This document shows, piece after piece, positions 53,197 through 63,440 of a stretch of DNA of 64,000 bases. Numbering within the stretch: the first letter of the stretch is position 1; each line of letters starts with the position of its first letter. Source of the stretch: Plasmodiophora brassicae (Eukaryota > Endomyxa: Phytomyxea > Phytomyxea > Plasmodiophorida); NCBI GenBank assembly GCA_036867785.1, contig CP145422.1, forward strand, positions 930,001 to 994,000. Direction: 5' to 3'. The translations under genes were made by a program, and so were the position numbers. The notes beneath the pieces were generated by a model, which saw only the letters and a list, made by a program, of their open reading frames with translations, was not told where the DNA came from and searched no databases.

Positions 53197-54233
53197 GACC
53201 GCGGGCCGACGATCCCAGTCTGCCGTCAAGTCCGTGGCGCACAACAACCGGCCTGCTGCACTGCCTGCTGCTACTAGACCTGCCGCAGCAGGAGGACCTC
53301 GGCAACAATACTGATGACTCGGACATGCCTGCCTCTGTAGACGACCTATGCCATGTCTATAGGCAGCACCCGCGATAATTAACCAATGGGCAGCGAACTT
53401 CTATTGTATTAAGAACGGCAGTCCAACAGCGCATGTACCGTGTCCCACGAGGTGACGAACGTTCTCAGATACTATCTAGCTCAAGAGTGCCTCCATGGGC
53501 AGTCAGGTCTCTTTGAAGTATAATCATCGAACATTGACCATCGGGACACAGTGTCATCGACAGCAGTTGCACACAGGCGTATTGTTCTCTGGGCTATCGG
53601 GCGAGAGCGGTGCGTCCTCGCCGCGACCCGCCCGATGCCCCGGGACCGACGTGTGCGAAGCAGTTGTGGACAGGACAGGAGGCCGTCTGACGCTGTGACA
53701 CGAATGCCGTACGGCGTCATCTGAGGTCCGCGGAGTTGTTCGCCAGCGTGCCTCCGTACGGCATGCCGTGTAATTTGTCACACAGCGCCGTTCGCGGAAT
53801 AGCACAATGCCCAGCCTCTTCTCTACAGTTTACACTTTACATGGTGGACACGAACCGTCGTGGAATTATGCCTGGGCGCCGAGAGCGACTGCAGACCGGC
53901 ACCCGGTCCGCGCATCGCACTTGGGATGCGACCGCGATCCCGTGTCGGGCAGGCGCTCGTAACGTAAGCTGAAGTCGCCGAGTCTGTTTCGCAGTGGGCA
54001 GCAAAAATGGCGCGAAAATTCGGCTTGGGGACGCAACCCACTCCGGTACGGCACAAGTGACCTCACGCAATCTGTGTTGGCCGTGGGGTTGGTCGGTCGA
54101 TCGTCACCCGTTCATTCTGTTTGCGGGCGCCAGCGCTCTACAACCCGGTTGCAACGCCGTCCGACTACGCTCCTAAGGTCGGTACGATGCCGGCGTATGC
54201 TGCTGCCATGTCGTCTGATTGCCGGTGGGTCAG
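53197..54233. other. 1-kb gap between the U1A and HMG-box genes
   Basis: No convincing coding frame. Several short frames exist but none shows family resemblance or steady composition. It must hold the divergent promoters of both genes. No tRNA, snRNA or repeat was recognised. Confidence 0.4.
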
Positions 54234-54521
54234 ATGGTGAAGGGCGCGGCAAAGACGAAATCGCCAACCAAGAAGGCCGCCAAGGGTGCCGGCAAGAAGG
54301 AGAAGCCCGCCGTGAAGCGCGGCCTCAGCGCGTACATGTTCTTCGTACAGGCGAACCGTGTCAAGATCAAGGAGGACAACCCGGACGCCACGTTCGGAGA
54401 GCTGGGCAAAATCCTCGGCCAGAAGTGGAAGGAGCTGGACGAGAAGGAGAAGGCGCCGTACGAGAAGCTGGCGGCCGCCGACAAGGCCCGATACGAGAAG
54501 GACAAGAAGGCCGCGTCCTAA
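54234..54521 (+). CDS. HMG-box protein, NHP6-like
   Basis: 95 aa, single exon. A Lys/Ala-rich N-terminus (KTKSPTKKAAKGAGKKEKPA) is followed by one HMG box: KRGLSAYMFFVQANRVKIKE, DNPDATFGELGKILGQKWKE and APYEKLAAADKARYEKD. Size and layout match yeast NHP6, a non-specific DNA-bending factor that assists FACT and transcription complexes. ATG at 54234 is chosen because it gives the canonical basic leader; an upstream in-frame extension of five residues has no start of its own. Confidence 0.93.
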   Translation: MVKGAAKTKSPTKKAAKGAGKKEKPAVKRGLSAYMFFVQANRVKIKEDNPDATFGELGKILGQKWKELDEKEKAPYEKLAAADKARYEKDKKAAS

Positions 54522-54766
54522 ACGTCCTGTCCACTTCCCGGTTTGACAACTGCGAAGGCTGTTCACTGTAATAAACCAGACACAGCGAGGCATGTCCTCA
54601 TTCGAATCGCGATCGTGACCCATAGCGCCGGTATGCACGTGATCGAACAGGCGGCAGCAGTTCTTTGATGCAACGGTGAACCGGGAGGCGGGTGGCCACA
54701 TCAAATCGACACCATATTTGTGGCAGGCAGGCCACGAAGTTGCGTTGAGGTCGGCAGGTCGCGCCC

Positions 54767-55492
54767 ATGCAGCAGCAGCAGAGCCCGAGTGGCCGGGTCC
54801 CGCTGAAGGCCGGCAGGCCGCTGGACGAATGGCGGCGACGGCTGCGGGCGTCGTGTGCGACTCGAAGCCGGGCGGATCGCGCCCGGTTCCTGCGCGGCCT
54901 GCGCTCACATCCGCCGGACGGGTCGCTGTCCGCCGCCGAAATCGACCAGCTGATCGCGTCGCTCGAGTTCGAATTCAGCCAGGACGTCGCCGATCAGATC
55001 CATCTGGCTGCGTACGAATCGTCCCTGCCTGAAATCGTTCGTTGCCAGCTGCGGGTGCCTGCACTGCATGAACTGCGAGCTCACATGACGGGCAGGTTGG
55101 CGATTTCGACTACGACCTGGACCACAGGGGCGCCTACGAGTCTATGTACAGTGATGCGCAGTCTGCCTTTGTCGTATCTCAGACAGTGTGCGCCAGATTG
55201 TGCCCGGTATGCCAGCGACATCATGTGGCAGCGTCAGCAGGGACGTACTCGTGCCCGTGCGGGCGCTTCACGTTGCAGGTCGCTCGTGCGTAACTTCGCC
55301 TTGCTGTTGGCGTACTAATGCTCGCAGGTTGGCGATCAGGTTCCGCCCGCGATGTTGCGCGGTCTGCTGGCCAGAAGCCTCGCCGCCCATCCTGCGCCCT
55401 GCCGGGCAACGTTCTTCGTGCCAACTCCCCGGCGGCTCATCATCGCCTGCTCGCGTTGTCAAACGCAGGATGTCGTCCTGGAGACAGGGTAG
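54767..55492 (+). CDS. RPA-interacting protein (RPAIN/RIP-alpha family)
   Basis: Three exons, 54767-55036, 55096-55278 and 55328-55492, give 205 aa in frame; introns 59 and 49 nt. The N-terminus is a basic helix region as in RPAIN (PLDEWRRRLRASCATRSRAD). The middle is acidic (GDFDYDLDHRGAYESM). The C-terminal half is the family's zinc finger: CPVCQRHHVAASAGTYSCPC, then GRFTLQ, and the last exon HPAPCRATFFVPTPRRLIIA followed by CSRCQ. RPAIN imports replication protein A into the nucleus in animals. The second intron carries an exact TACTAAT branch-like motif nine bases before its AG. The gene is recognisable only after splicing. Confidence 0.75.
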
Positions 55493-55729
55493 GCGTTTCA
55501 CCCTGTGTCAATATACACATGGTGGTCTTTATCGGGACAGGCCTGGTCTGCGCAACCCGATGGACTGCTTCCTGTGACACAGTGTGTGGTTTCGTATCGA
55601 GAGGTACACGTCGTTGCCGATCCGCAGCCAGATACTGTTCGTCGGGATCGGTCGTACTCGTGAGTTCCAATCGCGATCCAACGAACGTATCACGTTCTCC
55701 GCGTCAAGTGGCATCCGTCACCCTTGTCC

Positions 55730-56464
55730 ATGAAGGCGGGGGGCCGGAACACAGCCACCAGCGCCGTCGTTGAAGGCGATACGGACGCATGTGCAGCGGA
55801 ATGGAAACGAGAAGGTGGGCCCGGTCGTCGTGTCAAGCGGCAAGTGACGGTTGAAGGCGAGCGCCCTCGTCCGAAGCGGCTCTGCCGACGAACGAAGCCT
55901 GGCGATACGGTCGTGGGCGACCTGGCGTGGTCGCAGATTGAAATGGAGGACGTTGTGCGGTTCTGGGATCGATTAGCCAGGCAAGGTTGCGCGAGGTCCC
56001 AGTACAGTCTTGGGGTCTGCTACGAGAGGGGGCATGGCGTCCGGCACGACATGCGAGCCGCCGTAAAACTCTGGCAGGCGGCCGCCGAGTCAGGGCACGC
56101 TCGCGCTCAGTTCGAGCTAGGCAAGTGCCTCGAGAAGGGCAGCGGCGTGAAACGGGACCTGAAGGCCGCCGTGTCGTGGTGGAGGCTCGCTGCAGAGAAA
56201 GGCCTCGCTGATGCACAGCACAAGATGGGGGTCTGCTTGGAATCGGGCCTGCAAGTCGAAAAGGACATGGATGCCGCTCTGCGGATGTACAATCTGGCTG
56301 TTCGGCAGAATCATGCAGGAGCGCAGTTTGACTTGGGACGGTGCTACGAGGAAGGCTTCGCGGGTCTGCCAAAGGACAAGAAAGAGGCCGCCCGACTGTA
56401 TCGTCTGGCCGCGAATCAGGGCCATCTCCTGGCCCGAATGGCGTCCCTCTATACCATGCAATAG
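55730..56464 (+). CDS. Sel1-like repeat protein
   Basis: 244 aa from the ATG at 55730. A charged, Arg-rich leader (residues 1-60, with RPRPKRLCRR as a possible nuclear signal) is followed by about five Sel1/TPR-like repeats of 36 residues, each with the A-x-x-x-LG...Y..G.GV..D...A...W..A pattern: YSLGVCYERGHGVRHDMRAA, FELGKCLEKGSGVKRDLKAA, HKMGVCLESGLQVEKDMDAA, FDLGRCYEEGFAGLPKDKKE. Such proteins act as adaptor scaffolds. It ends cleanly after the last repeat. No signal peptide, unlike ER-associated SEL1L. Confidence 0.85.
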   Translation: MKAGGRNTATSAVVEGDTDACAAEWKREGGPGRRVKRQVTVEGERPRPKRLCRRTKPGDTVVGDLAWSQIEMEDVVRFWDRLARQGCARSQYSLGVCYERGHGVRHDMRAAVKLWQAAAESGHARAQFELGKCLEKGSGVKRDLKAAVSWWRLAAEKGLADAQHKMGVCLESGLQVEKDMDAALRMYNLAVRQNHAGAQFDLGRCYEEGFAGLPKDKKEAARLYRLAANQGHLLARMASLYTMQ

Positions 56465-56923
56465 CAGACGCTGACTACTCACTGGGCGACCTAGATTCAA
56501 TTCATATATTCAACTATCTAAAACTAACCGTGGAAGGGTATGATGACACCTGGGAGAACATTATAAGGTTTATCCACCCACCGGTTTCCGAGGTTAACGA
56601 ACAAGGACGTTACAGACTTCCGCTCGAAATTTCACAGAGGTTGGGGTCCAGGTTGTTGACGTCGTGGTATAGTACCGGAAACTGTTTCTCGCTGCTAACG
56701 CGCAGGTTCCCCGATCCTGATTACCTAGGCTCTGAGAGAGAGACGTCCAATTGGATCGGCTTCTGGAAGCCGATCACAGCTCATCAGTAGCGGGCACCAG
56801 TGGCTGATGAGCAGCACAGCCGAACCGCGTGCGAGCCGCTCTATGGTACACGAGGTGCACAGCAATTTCATTGATGATAATATACGATAATTATCACGAC
56901 TCGTACCCGATGGGACGCGTGAC
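56465..56923. other. AT-richer intergenic stretch before tRNA-Val
   Basis: About 460 bases, poorer in GC than the coding DNA around it. No gene recognised. Confidence 0.4.
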
Positions 56924-56997
56924 GATCTCGTGGTGTAGTTGGTTATCACATCTGTCTAACACACAGGAGGTCCCCAGTTCGAACCTGGGCGAGATCA
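56924..56997 (+). tRNA. tRNA-Val (AAC), copy 1
   Basis: Full cloverleaf by eye: acceptor GATCTCG pairs with CGAGATC, A discriminator; A box TGGTGTAGTTGG; anticodon stem TCTGT/ACAGG closing loop CTAACAC with anticodon AAC; B box GTTCGAACC in the T arm. No intron. Identical to copy 2; no T run follows within the next bases, unlike copy 2. Confidence 0.93.
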
Positions 56998-57136
56998 ATT
57001 CAGTGCGCGCGAGTTATCTTTTGTACAGACGCTTCTGGTTTTGCCACCGTAATTGGGGTCAAATTTGAAATTCCCATTGCAGCTGTGTCTGCGAATGTGG
57101 CCCGACGGAGACCCATGTCGCCTCCTCCCAGCCGTC

Positions 57137-57156
57137 AGCACGACGATCTCGTGGTG
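57137..57156 (+). pseudogene. 5' fragment of a tRNA-Val gene
   Basis: GATCTCGTGGTG, the first twelve bases of the tRNA, preceded by TCAGCACGAC as in copy 2, but then unrelated sequence. A remnant of a third copy or a recombination scar. Confidence 0.55.
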
Positions 57157-57269
57157 AGGTGAAACCTTTGGTCCTCGCTTACCAGACGCGCTCCTAACTC
57201 CCATTGCTGCTCAGTACTACGTCTGTTTCGCGCTAGAGTTGCGTGTCACCTGCTGACCATCAGCACGAC

Positions 57270-57343
57270 GATCTCGTGGTGTAGTTGGTTATCACATCTG
57301 TCTAACACACAGGAGGTCCCCAGTTCGAACCTGGGCGAGATCA
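57270..57343 (+). tRNA. tRNA-Val (AAC), copy 2
   Basis: Sequence identical to copy 1 over all 74 bases, 346 bases downstream in the same orientation, with a TTTTT run directly after it that serves as RNA polymerase III terminator. Confidence 0.93.
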
Positions 57344-57498
57344 TTTTTGGTCCGGACGCCCGTAAAAAAAGAACAGTCCGCAAGAAGTGTTTTTTTTGTT
57401 GCCGTCCGTAGCGCTCGAAACGCCCCAAACGGTCAAAGTGGCATCGAGGTCCATAGCCCGCGTCGCCGGAAGGGATCTCGCACTGCCCATTGGACACG

Positions 57499-60463
57499 AT
57501 GTGGCGATGTGAGACGATGTCCTACCTGCGGATGTTTATTCCGAATGAAGCCGCGCACGCGTTTGTCGATGAGATCGGCCGGCGTGGGGTTATGCAGTTC
57601 GTCGACGTCGGTGTTATCATCGTCCGGCTCGGAACGTATCCTTGACTGTATCGTTGTGCAGATGAACCCCAATCAGCAGTCTTTCCAACGTCGTTATATC
57701 AAATCCATCACAGCATGCAATGACGTTAAGAGAATGGTTGATGCGATCCGATCGTTCCTTGACACGTACGATGTCCCACACGCTGAGGATACGAACTTCA
57801 TCGACTGCCCACCGGTCACTCCGACCCTTATCGAGTCCACATGCGCCACTGTTCGGCAGTACTACGGCCGTCTTGTTAACGATTTCACCGTCGCCAAGGA
57901 ACTGAAAGAGCAGCTGACTACTGAGCAAGAGTAATACCGAATGGTCGAATTTGGTAGATCGTCCATCTGATATGTTGCAGGCTGGAAGACGTCCTTGATA
58001 AGTCGTCAGCTCTGCTGGACGGGTCAGCCTCAGCAGCCAGGGCGCAACTGATGAGCGACGCCGCGCAGGCAGGTTTTCAGGGATTGCTGTCTGATGTCGA
58101 GGCTGGTCATGGGCGCGAACCTGTGTCTTTTCGTTTTTTCTCAGGTGTCCTCAACAAGGTCCAACGCCCGACACTTGAGCGTCAGGTTAGGGTTCGGCAG
58201 TGTACCCGATAATAACATCTGAAGCCAAGTTCCCTAGGTGTTCCTTGCGTCAAGAGGCAATGCTTACGTCGTGTTTTTCGACATTCAGCACCCTACCAAG
58301 GAAGCGTTTGTTATCTTCTTCTTGGGGTTCGTCCTGGAGAAACGTCTCACCAAACTCTGTCATGTCATGTCGATCAATATTTATCTGTCAGGACCCTCCT
58401 GCGGTCTCAAGGACCATCATACTGACGCGGCTCTCGTAGGCAACCTGAAAACGAGGGCGCAATGCCCCAGCGACTGGTCGAGTGCCGCAAGCGACAGGCG
58501 GAAGTCAGGGAAGCTCTGTTCAGGACTGAATCGCAACTCAAGCATGACCTCTTTGGAGTTTCAAGCCTTGTAGGACTGCCATATTTACAAAAGCCTTGTT
58601 CTCGTCTAACTATTCAACAGATTGGCACGTGGGATCGAATCCTATCACAGAGCCGCGCCATTTACTCTACTCTTAACCTGTTCAAGGCTAATGATTCGGC
58701 GCAGATGATGCAGGCTGAAGGGTGGGTCCCTTCGTCTGATCAGTTGTTAGTCAGGGAGGCGCTCAGCAGAGCGCTTGCTGCGAAAGGGTTTTCCGCCAGC
58801 AACAATCCATCAGTTATTCAAGATATCGATTTTTCCGCTCGTCAGGGAGAACTCACACCGCCAACGTTCTTCCGCACGAACAAGTTCACATCAGTCTATC
58901 AGTCGATTGTCGATACCTATGGAGTACCCCGATATGGGGAACTCAATCCCGGTGTGCTGACAATAGTCACGTTCCCATTCCTGTTCGGGGTCATGTACGG
59001 GGACGTTTTCCATGGATCAATGCTTTTCCTGTTCTCGCTGTGGATGGTTCTCAACGAGAAGAAGCTGCAGAATGGGCCTATGGACGAGTTCTTTGGTGCT
59101 GCGTTCCATGGGCGCTACGTGCTGGTGCTGATGGGGTTCTTTGCCACATGTCCGTATCCATCCGTTTGTTGTCACTCCGCCCTAACGGCTATGCATTAGA
59201 CTGCGGTCTAATCTACAACGATTTCACCTCGTTGCCTCTTCGCCTCTTCGATACCGGTTGGAACGAGCACACGCAAACATTCGATGCTGTCTATCCCTTT
59301 GGTGTCGATTATGTAAGGCCTTATCGCTTCGAGTTCACGCATGCCTCTCCTGATGCGCGCCCTGCAGGTTTGGTATGGTACCGACTCTGAAATGGCGTTC
59401 CTGAACTCGCTGAAGATGAAAATGTCCATTGTTATCGGTGTGACACATGTACGTTGTATGCGTCTGCAATGCGTTCCCGAACTGTCCCAACTGAAACTAT
59501 GTAGATGTGTGTCGGTGTTGTTATATCATTATTCAACCATTTGCATTTCGGGAACACCGTGGACGTGTTCTGCGAATTCATTCCCAGAATCGTCTTCATT
59601 GGGTCGTTCTTTGGATACATGGTCTTCGTGATCATCTACAAGTGGTGCCTGGACTGGGCCGCTCTCGGCACGCATCGCGCGCCGAGCCTCATTGTCACAC
59701 TCATCAACATGGTTCTTGGATTCGGAAGGGTCGGTAGCGACAACGACCAGTTCGATTCGGATCCTCCTGTACCGCTCTTCGACTCTCAAGGCTCCGTCCA
59801 GAAGCTGTTGATAACTCTTGCACTGTGTGCGGTTCCCGTTATGCTTTTCCCCAAGCCGCTGGTTCTCTGGTTCCTTCACTGGAAGAAGCAGCGTGCCGAT
59901 GCCGTTTCCGCCTACCATGCGCTGGCGGCAGAGCCACGACAAGACGGAGAGGTCCAGCAGTTCGTTGCAGACGAGCCGCCTGTTGAGCATGAACACGTAA
60001 ATTTGGATTGTCTGAATCTCTTCCTGATCTAACGGTTGGACAGTTCGAATTCGGCGAGCACTTCGTCCATCAGATGATCCACACAATTGAATGTCCGTCT
60101 TGGTAACGCGGAATGCCCAAACGTGTTGGCTGACCGGGGTGTCTGTATGCAGACGTGCTCGGCTGCGTGTCGAACACAGCATCGTACCTGCGTTTATGGG
60201 CACTGTCGCTGGCCCATGCGCGCCTCGCGTCCGTTTTCTTCGGTAAACTCGTGTCGGACAACTACGACAGCGCCGTTGGCATCTACGTCGGGTTCGTATT
60301 CTTCGCGTCGGCCACATTCGGCGTCTTGATGGGCATGGACGTCCTCGAGTGTTTCCTGCACGCATTGCGTCTGCACTGGGTCGAGTTCATGAACAAGTTC
60401 TACAACGCCGACGGGGTCGCTTTCGATCCCTTTAGCTTCTTGACGCTCAACAAGCAAGAGTGA
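57499..60463 (+). CDS. V-type H+-ATPase subunit a
   Basis: Membrane subunit that carries protons through the Vo sector. Twelve exons: 57499-57606, 57662-57930, 57981-58105, 58145-58185, 58238-58386, 58440-58557, 58621-59149, 59200-59312, 59368-59448, 59505-59996, 60044-60092 and 60153-60463; they sum to 794 aa in one frame. Introns are 39-63 nt. Start at the first ATG gives MWRCETMSYLRMFIP, like MFRSEEM in relatives. Further marks: FVDMNPNQQSFQRRYI, TFFRTNKFTSVYQSIVDTYG, FPFLFGVMYGD, YCGLIYNDF, YPFGVDY, FLNSLKMKMSIVIG, PKPLVLWFLHWKK, FVHQMIHTIEYVLGCVSNTA, SYLRLWALSLAHARLA (essential Arg) and LRLHWVEFMNKFYNADG. It converges with the spartin-like gene, 47 bases apart. Confidence 0.95.
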
Positions 60464-60510
60464 GCGCCAGCGCCCGATTCACAAATACAATACTCCTGTA
60501 CGTATAGTCG

Positions 60511-61635
60511 TCATCGTTGCCCTGTGACATTATGGTTGGGCCCTTGCTCGTCCACCACCACCGTGCTCAGCAGCGTCTGCAGGCAGAGCCGCCTGATGGT
60601 CTGCGCTACGACCCGACTGCCCATCAGGACGTCGGAGCCGTCGCGAAGCACCTGACCAACCTGTCGGCACGAGCTCAGACGATGACGGGGACGGGGGCAC
60701 GCACTCGCTTGCCCAACCTGCTCGCCGTACTTGTGGGCGAGAATATCGGTGCCGGCGCGATACGCGCTATGGACGATCTCCAGGGACGCGTCCGAACAGG
60801 CCAGGCCGACCTGGCAGGCGCCCCGAACCGAACTTCGAACCACTTGCGACAATGCCGATTGCGACACGGTCGACGGTTCCGGTCCACTGACGGCGCTGGA
60901 GAACGCCTCGACCACTGAGTGGCACGTCGTGGCTACCGCGGTGGCCGCCGTCGACGCGGCGTGGACCGTGTCGCGAACGGCAGGGTGCACCGGCAATTGC
61001 GACCTGGACGGCGCGATCCGGCTCTGGACCGCCGCCGACCCGAGCAGCAACGAACCGGATATCAGGGACGAGCAGCGTTTGATGCCTCGCGTGATCGTGC
61101 CCGCACCCTGCTCAATCGACGTGGCCAGCGACGACCTGGCGGGTACCGGCGCCGCCGCGTCGCCACGTTCGGCCAGTTCGACCGTCGTCGCGGGGACGAT
61201 GACGAGCGGTTTGCTGATCAGCCCTTGCGGGCACTGGTCGCGCGGCACGAATGTGCACGCCTGCCTGATGACGTTGACGAGGACCTGCAACGGGCAACCT
61301 CAATCATCACGCCCTGCGACGAACGCACAACGGGCGAGTCGTACCTCGAATGCATCCGCGTCGAGCGTGTCGCCGTCAACGTGCACAATGTGGCACTGGT
61401 CGGAATCGGAATCGAACGCGACAAGCATGTCGTCGTCAGCGTCGATGACGAGGCACTTCCCAGGGAGGCGCAGGGTCCCGTCCGCCCAGACGAGCCGCAG
61501 CGCTCCGTCCTGGCGTCCGCCATCGTCGCGCGGACGCTCGTCTTGTTCGAGTTGGAACGCGCCGGGCGCGCAGACCTGGTAGACGCCCGTGTCGCGCACC
61601 GCCAGCAACGTCGCCACACCGATCGGCAATCGCAT
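60511..61635 (-). CDS. Senescence/spartin-domain protein
   Basis: Two exons, 61345-61635 and 60511-61284, with a 60-nt intron; 354 aa. The N-terminal exon forms a beta-rich module (GVYQVCAPGAFQLEQDE, LRLVWADGTLRLPGKCLVID) like the plant-related senescence/spartin N-terminal part. The second exon holds the senescence domain: IEQGAGTITRGIKRCSSLIS, an Ala/Val-rich helical middle (TVHAASTAATAVATTCHSVV) and AYRAGTDILAHKYGEQVGQA, equivalent to the YKYGYNAG segment of human spartin. Such proteins act on lipid droplets and endosomal membranes and contain amphipathic helices. No MIT domain is present. Confidence 0.72.
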
Positions 61636-61754
61636 CGTCCCGCCCGGTGCTGCCTGTCGTAGAAGGCGTCAAGACCACCGCGATCTGAATGCGCCGCCCA
61701 GAACGCCGACCGCGGGGCAATCAGCGGACCGCCCGTCTTCCAGGAGCGTCTCGC

Positions 61755-62185
61755 ATGGCGAAGACGACGTTGCTGTGCTCGCCCGCCAAATGGCTTGCGC
61801 TCTTTCGTTGATCGTTCATTGTCTGGGTGTATGTGTGTGCGATACGCGCGCCCGTCACTGGTCACCAGGCCTTGCGTCAGGACGTCGACAACGCGGATGG
61901 TGGTGGCCCGCGAAACACCATCGGTCGTCAGCACCCGACGAAAGGCCTTCGGCGGTCGCACACGTGCTCCAACCTATAGCACTCACGGTGGCTCCAGCCA
62001 ACATTGACGTTCATCGCTGGGACGTCCTGCGCCCCCAATGCCCTGCAGCACTTCGCAGCGGAACCGATGCGGTATTATCCCGGCCTGCACAGATGCTGCT
62101 TGTGCCGCGTTATGAAGCAGCCGGAACGCGTCGCCAAGTACAATGGCAGAAGCAGGGAAGACTGCAACGCTGCGTAGCGGTGCGG
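61755..62185 (+). other. Possible short spliced gene, unresolved
   Basis: An ATG at 61755 opens MAKTTLLCSPAKWLALFR, a presequence-like start, divergent from the spartin-like gene. Downstream frames look partly coding (RMVVARETPSVVSTRRKAFG, then GGRTRAPTYSTHGG near 61900-61995; and GLHRCCLCRVMKQPERVAKY near 62085-62150), but I could not join them with one consistent set of splice sites. A small mitochondrial or zinc-finger protein is possible. The whole 61636-62289 gap has no other feature. Confidence 0.25.
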
Positions 62186-62289
62186 GCTTAACGTGCCGGT
62201 ACGAGGACATTCTGGAACAGGACCTGATGTTGCGGTACAATAACGCGTCTTTAATCTACAAACAGTTCGAGCGTGGTCTGTCCTGCAAC

Positions 62290-63239
62290 TAGAGATGGCA
62301 GCGGGTCGACCCGACCCGAGTCGACCCGGGTCGACCCGACCCGACCCGACTCACCCGTGGGGGTTCCCAGTCGACCCGGGTCAGACCCGCCGCGCCCGCC
62401 CATGACCCGGGTCGACCCGGGTCGACCCGGGTCATGGACCTGCAGTTGGCATAGCGGACTTGGGGGTGGCAGACACTGATCTCGACAGACTCGACTCTCG
62501 GCCCTCGGGGTGCCGGGACTTGCTGACGGCCGGCCCGCCGTCCCTGGCCGCAGATTGGGCTCCGGAGACAAGGCGATCCTCTGGATCGAGCACCTTCATG
62601 TTGTGTCAACGTACACCCGTCGTCGAGTTTACTTGGCACTAGAGTGCTCGCAAGAATGCCAAGATTGCAAGTCACTCAGTTGCAGACGGCGCCACTTCAA
62701 ATCCCGAATCTTCTTCGTTGGATGCGACGACAGCGATAAACAGCCTTCGAACTTTGCTAAAGTCGAACGAAAAGCACCCAGACCACCTAGAGAAGTGAAG
62801 CTTCCAGCGAGTCCTTCGAGAACGAACTGCAGCGGTGGTTCTCCCACCGGAAATGTCAGGGGAGAAGAGCGCCCGTGACGTTCGCACGTGGTTAGGTTAG
62901 TTAGCAACTGTTTCCACGGGTCGCGATGAGGGCACGTGACTTCATGGGCTTCAACCTCGGTTACGCCGCACGCGCCTGAGCGACCCAGCGGGCCAGCAGC
63001 GAGTGCCATATGCGAATTGCAGTCCTTCAGACGACGTATTCTATTAATTCGTCGACAGTCATGTCTTATGGAGGTGTTTCCCGGCCAGTGGCCTGACATT
63101 CATTCCGACCCGGGTCGACCCGGGTCTGACCCGGGTCTGACCCGGGTCCGACCCGTTGGCCTCAGGACTCGACCCGGGTCAGACCCGACTCGGCAGGTCC
63201 CTGACCCGCCCGACCCGGGTCGACCCGTTGACATTACTA
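62290..63239. mobile_element. hAT-type non-autonomous element with GACCCGGGTC subterminal palindromes
   Basis: 950 bp. Left end TAGAGATGGCAGCGGGTCGA and inverted right end TAGTAATGTCAACGGGTCGA match at 16 of 20 positions. Flanks CCTGCAAC (62282-62289) and CCTGCAAG (63240-63247) are an 8-bp target duplication with one mismatch. Dense arrays of GACCCGGGTC-type palindromes fill 62300-62440 and 63105-63230, as hAT transposases' subterminal binding sites do. TAGAGATGGCAxxCGGGTC ends are typical of plant and fungal hAT relatives. The centre holds an unrecognised minus-strand frame (62629-63099) and no transposase domain. Confidence 0.75.
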
Positions 63240-63440
63240 CCTGCAAGTTCGAAACTGGTCGTCGGCCTGGTCGCACCCGTCACGCATCATCACGCAAAGT
63301 CCTGGCCGCACTTGGACTGGACGCGCTCGCGGCCTGGCCGCAGCCCGCGCACGCAGAATAGGGGGTCCTCCAGCACACCGTGCGCCGTGCGGGCATTGTT
63401 CGACACGAGTGCAGCGAGTCCAGTGACAGGGGGTGGGTGG

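Noticed and set aside
53495-54070. Several short open frames on both strands as genes
   Set aside because: Overlapping frames of similar length, no steady codon bias, no family resemblance.
60719-61582. Long plus-strand frames over the spartin-like gene
   Set aside because: The minus strand carries the recognisable senescence domain across a splice; the plus frames are GC-rich shadows.
62290-63239. GACCCGGGTC blocks as a centromeric or telomeric satellite, or a CRISPR-like array
   Set aside because: The units are irregular palindromes without spacers, confined to the two ends of one element with matching termini and an 8-bp duplication.
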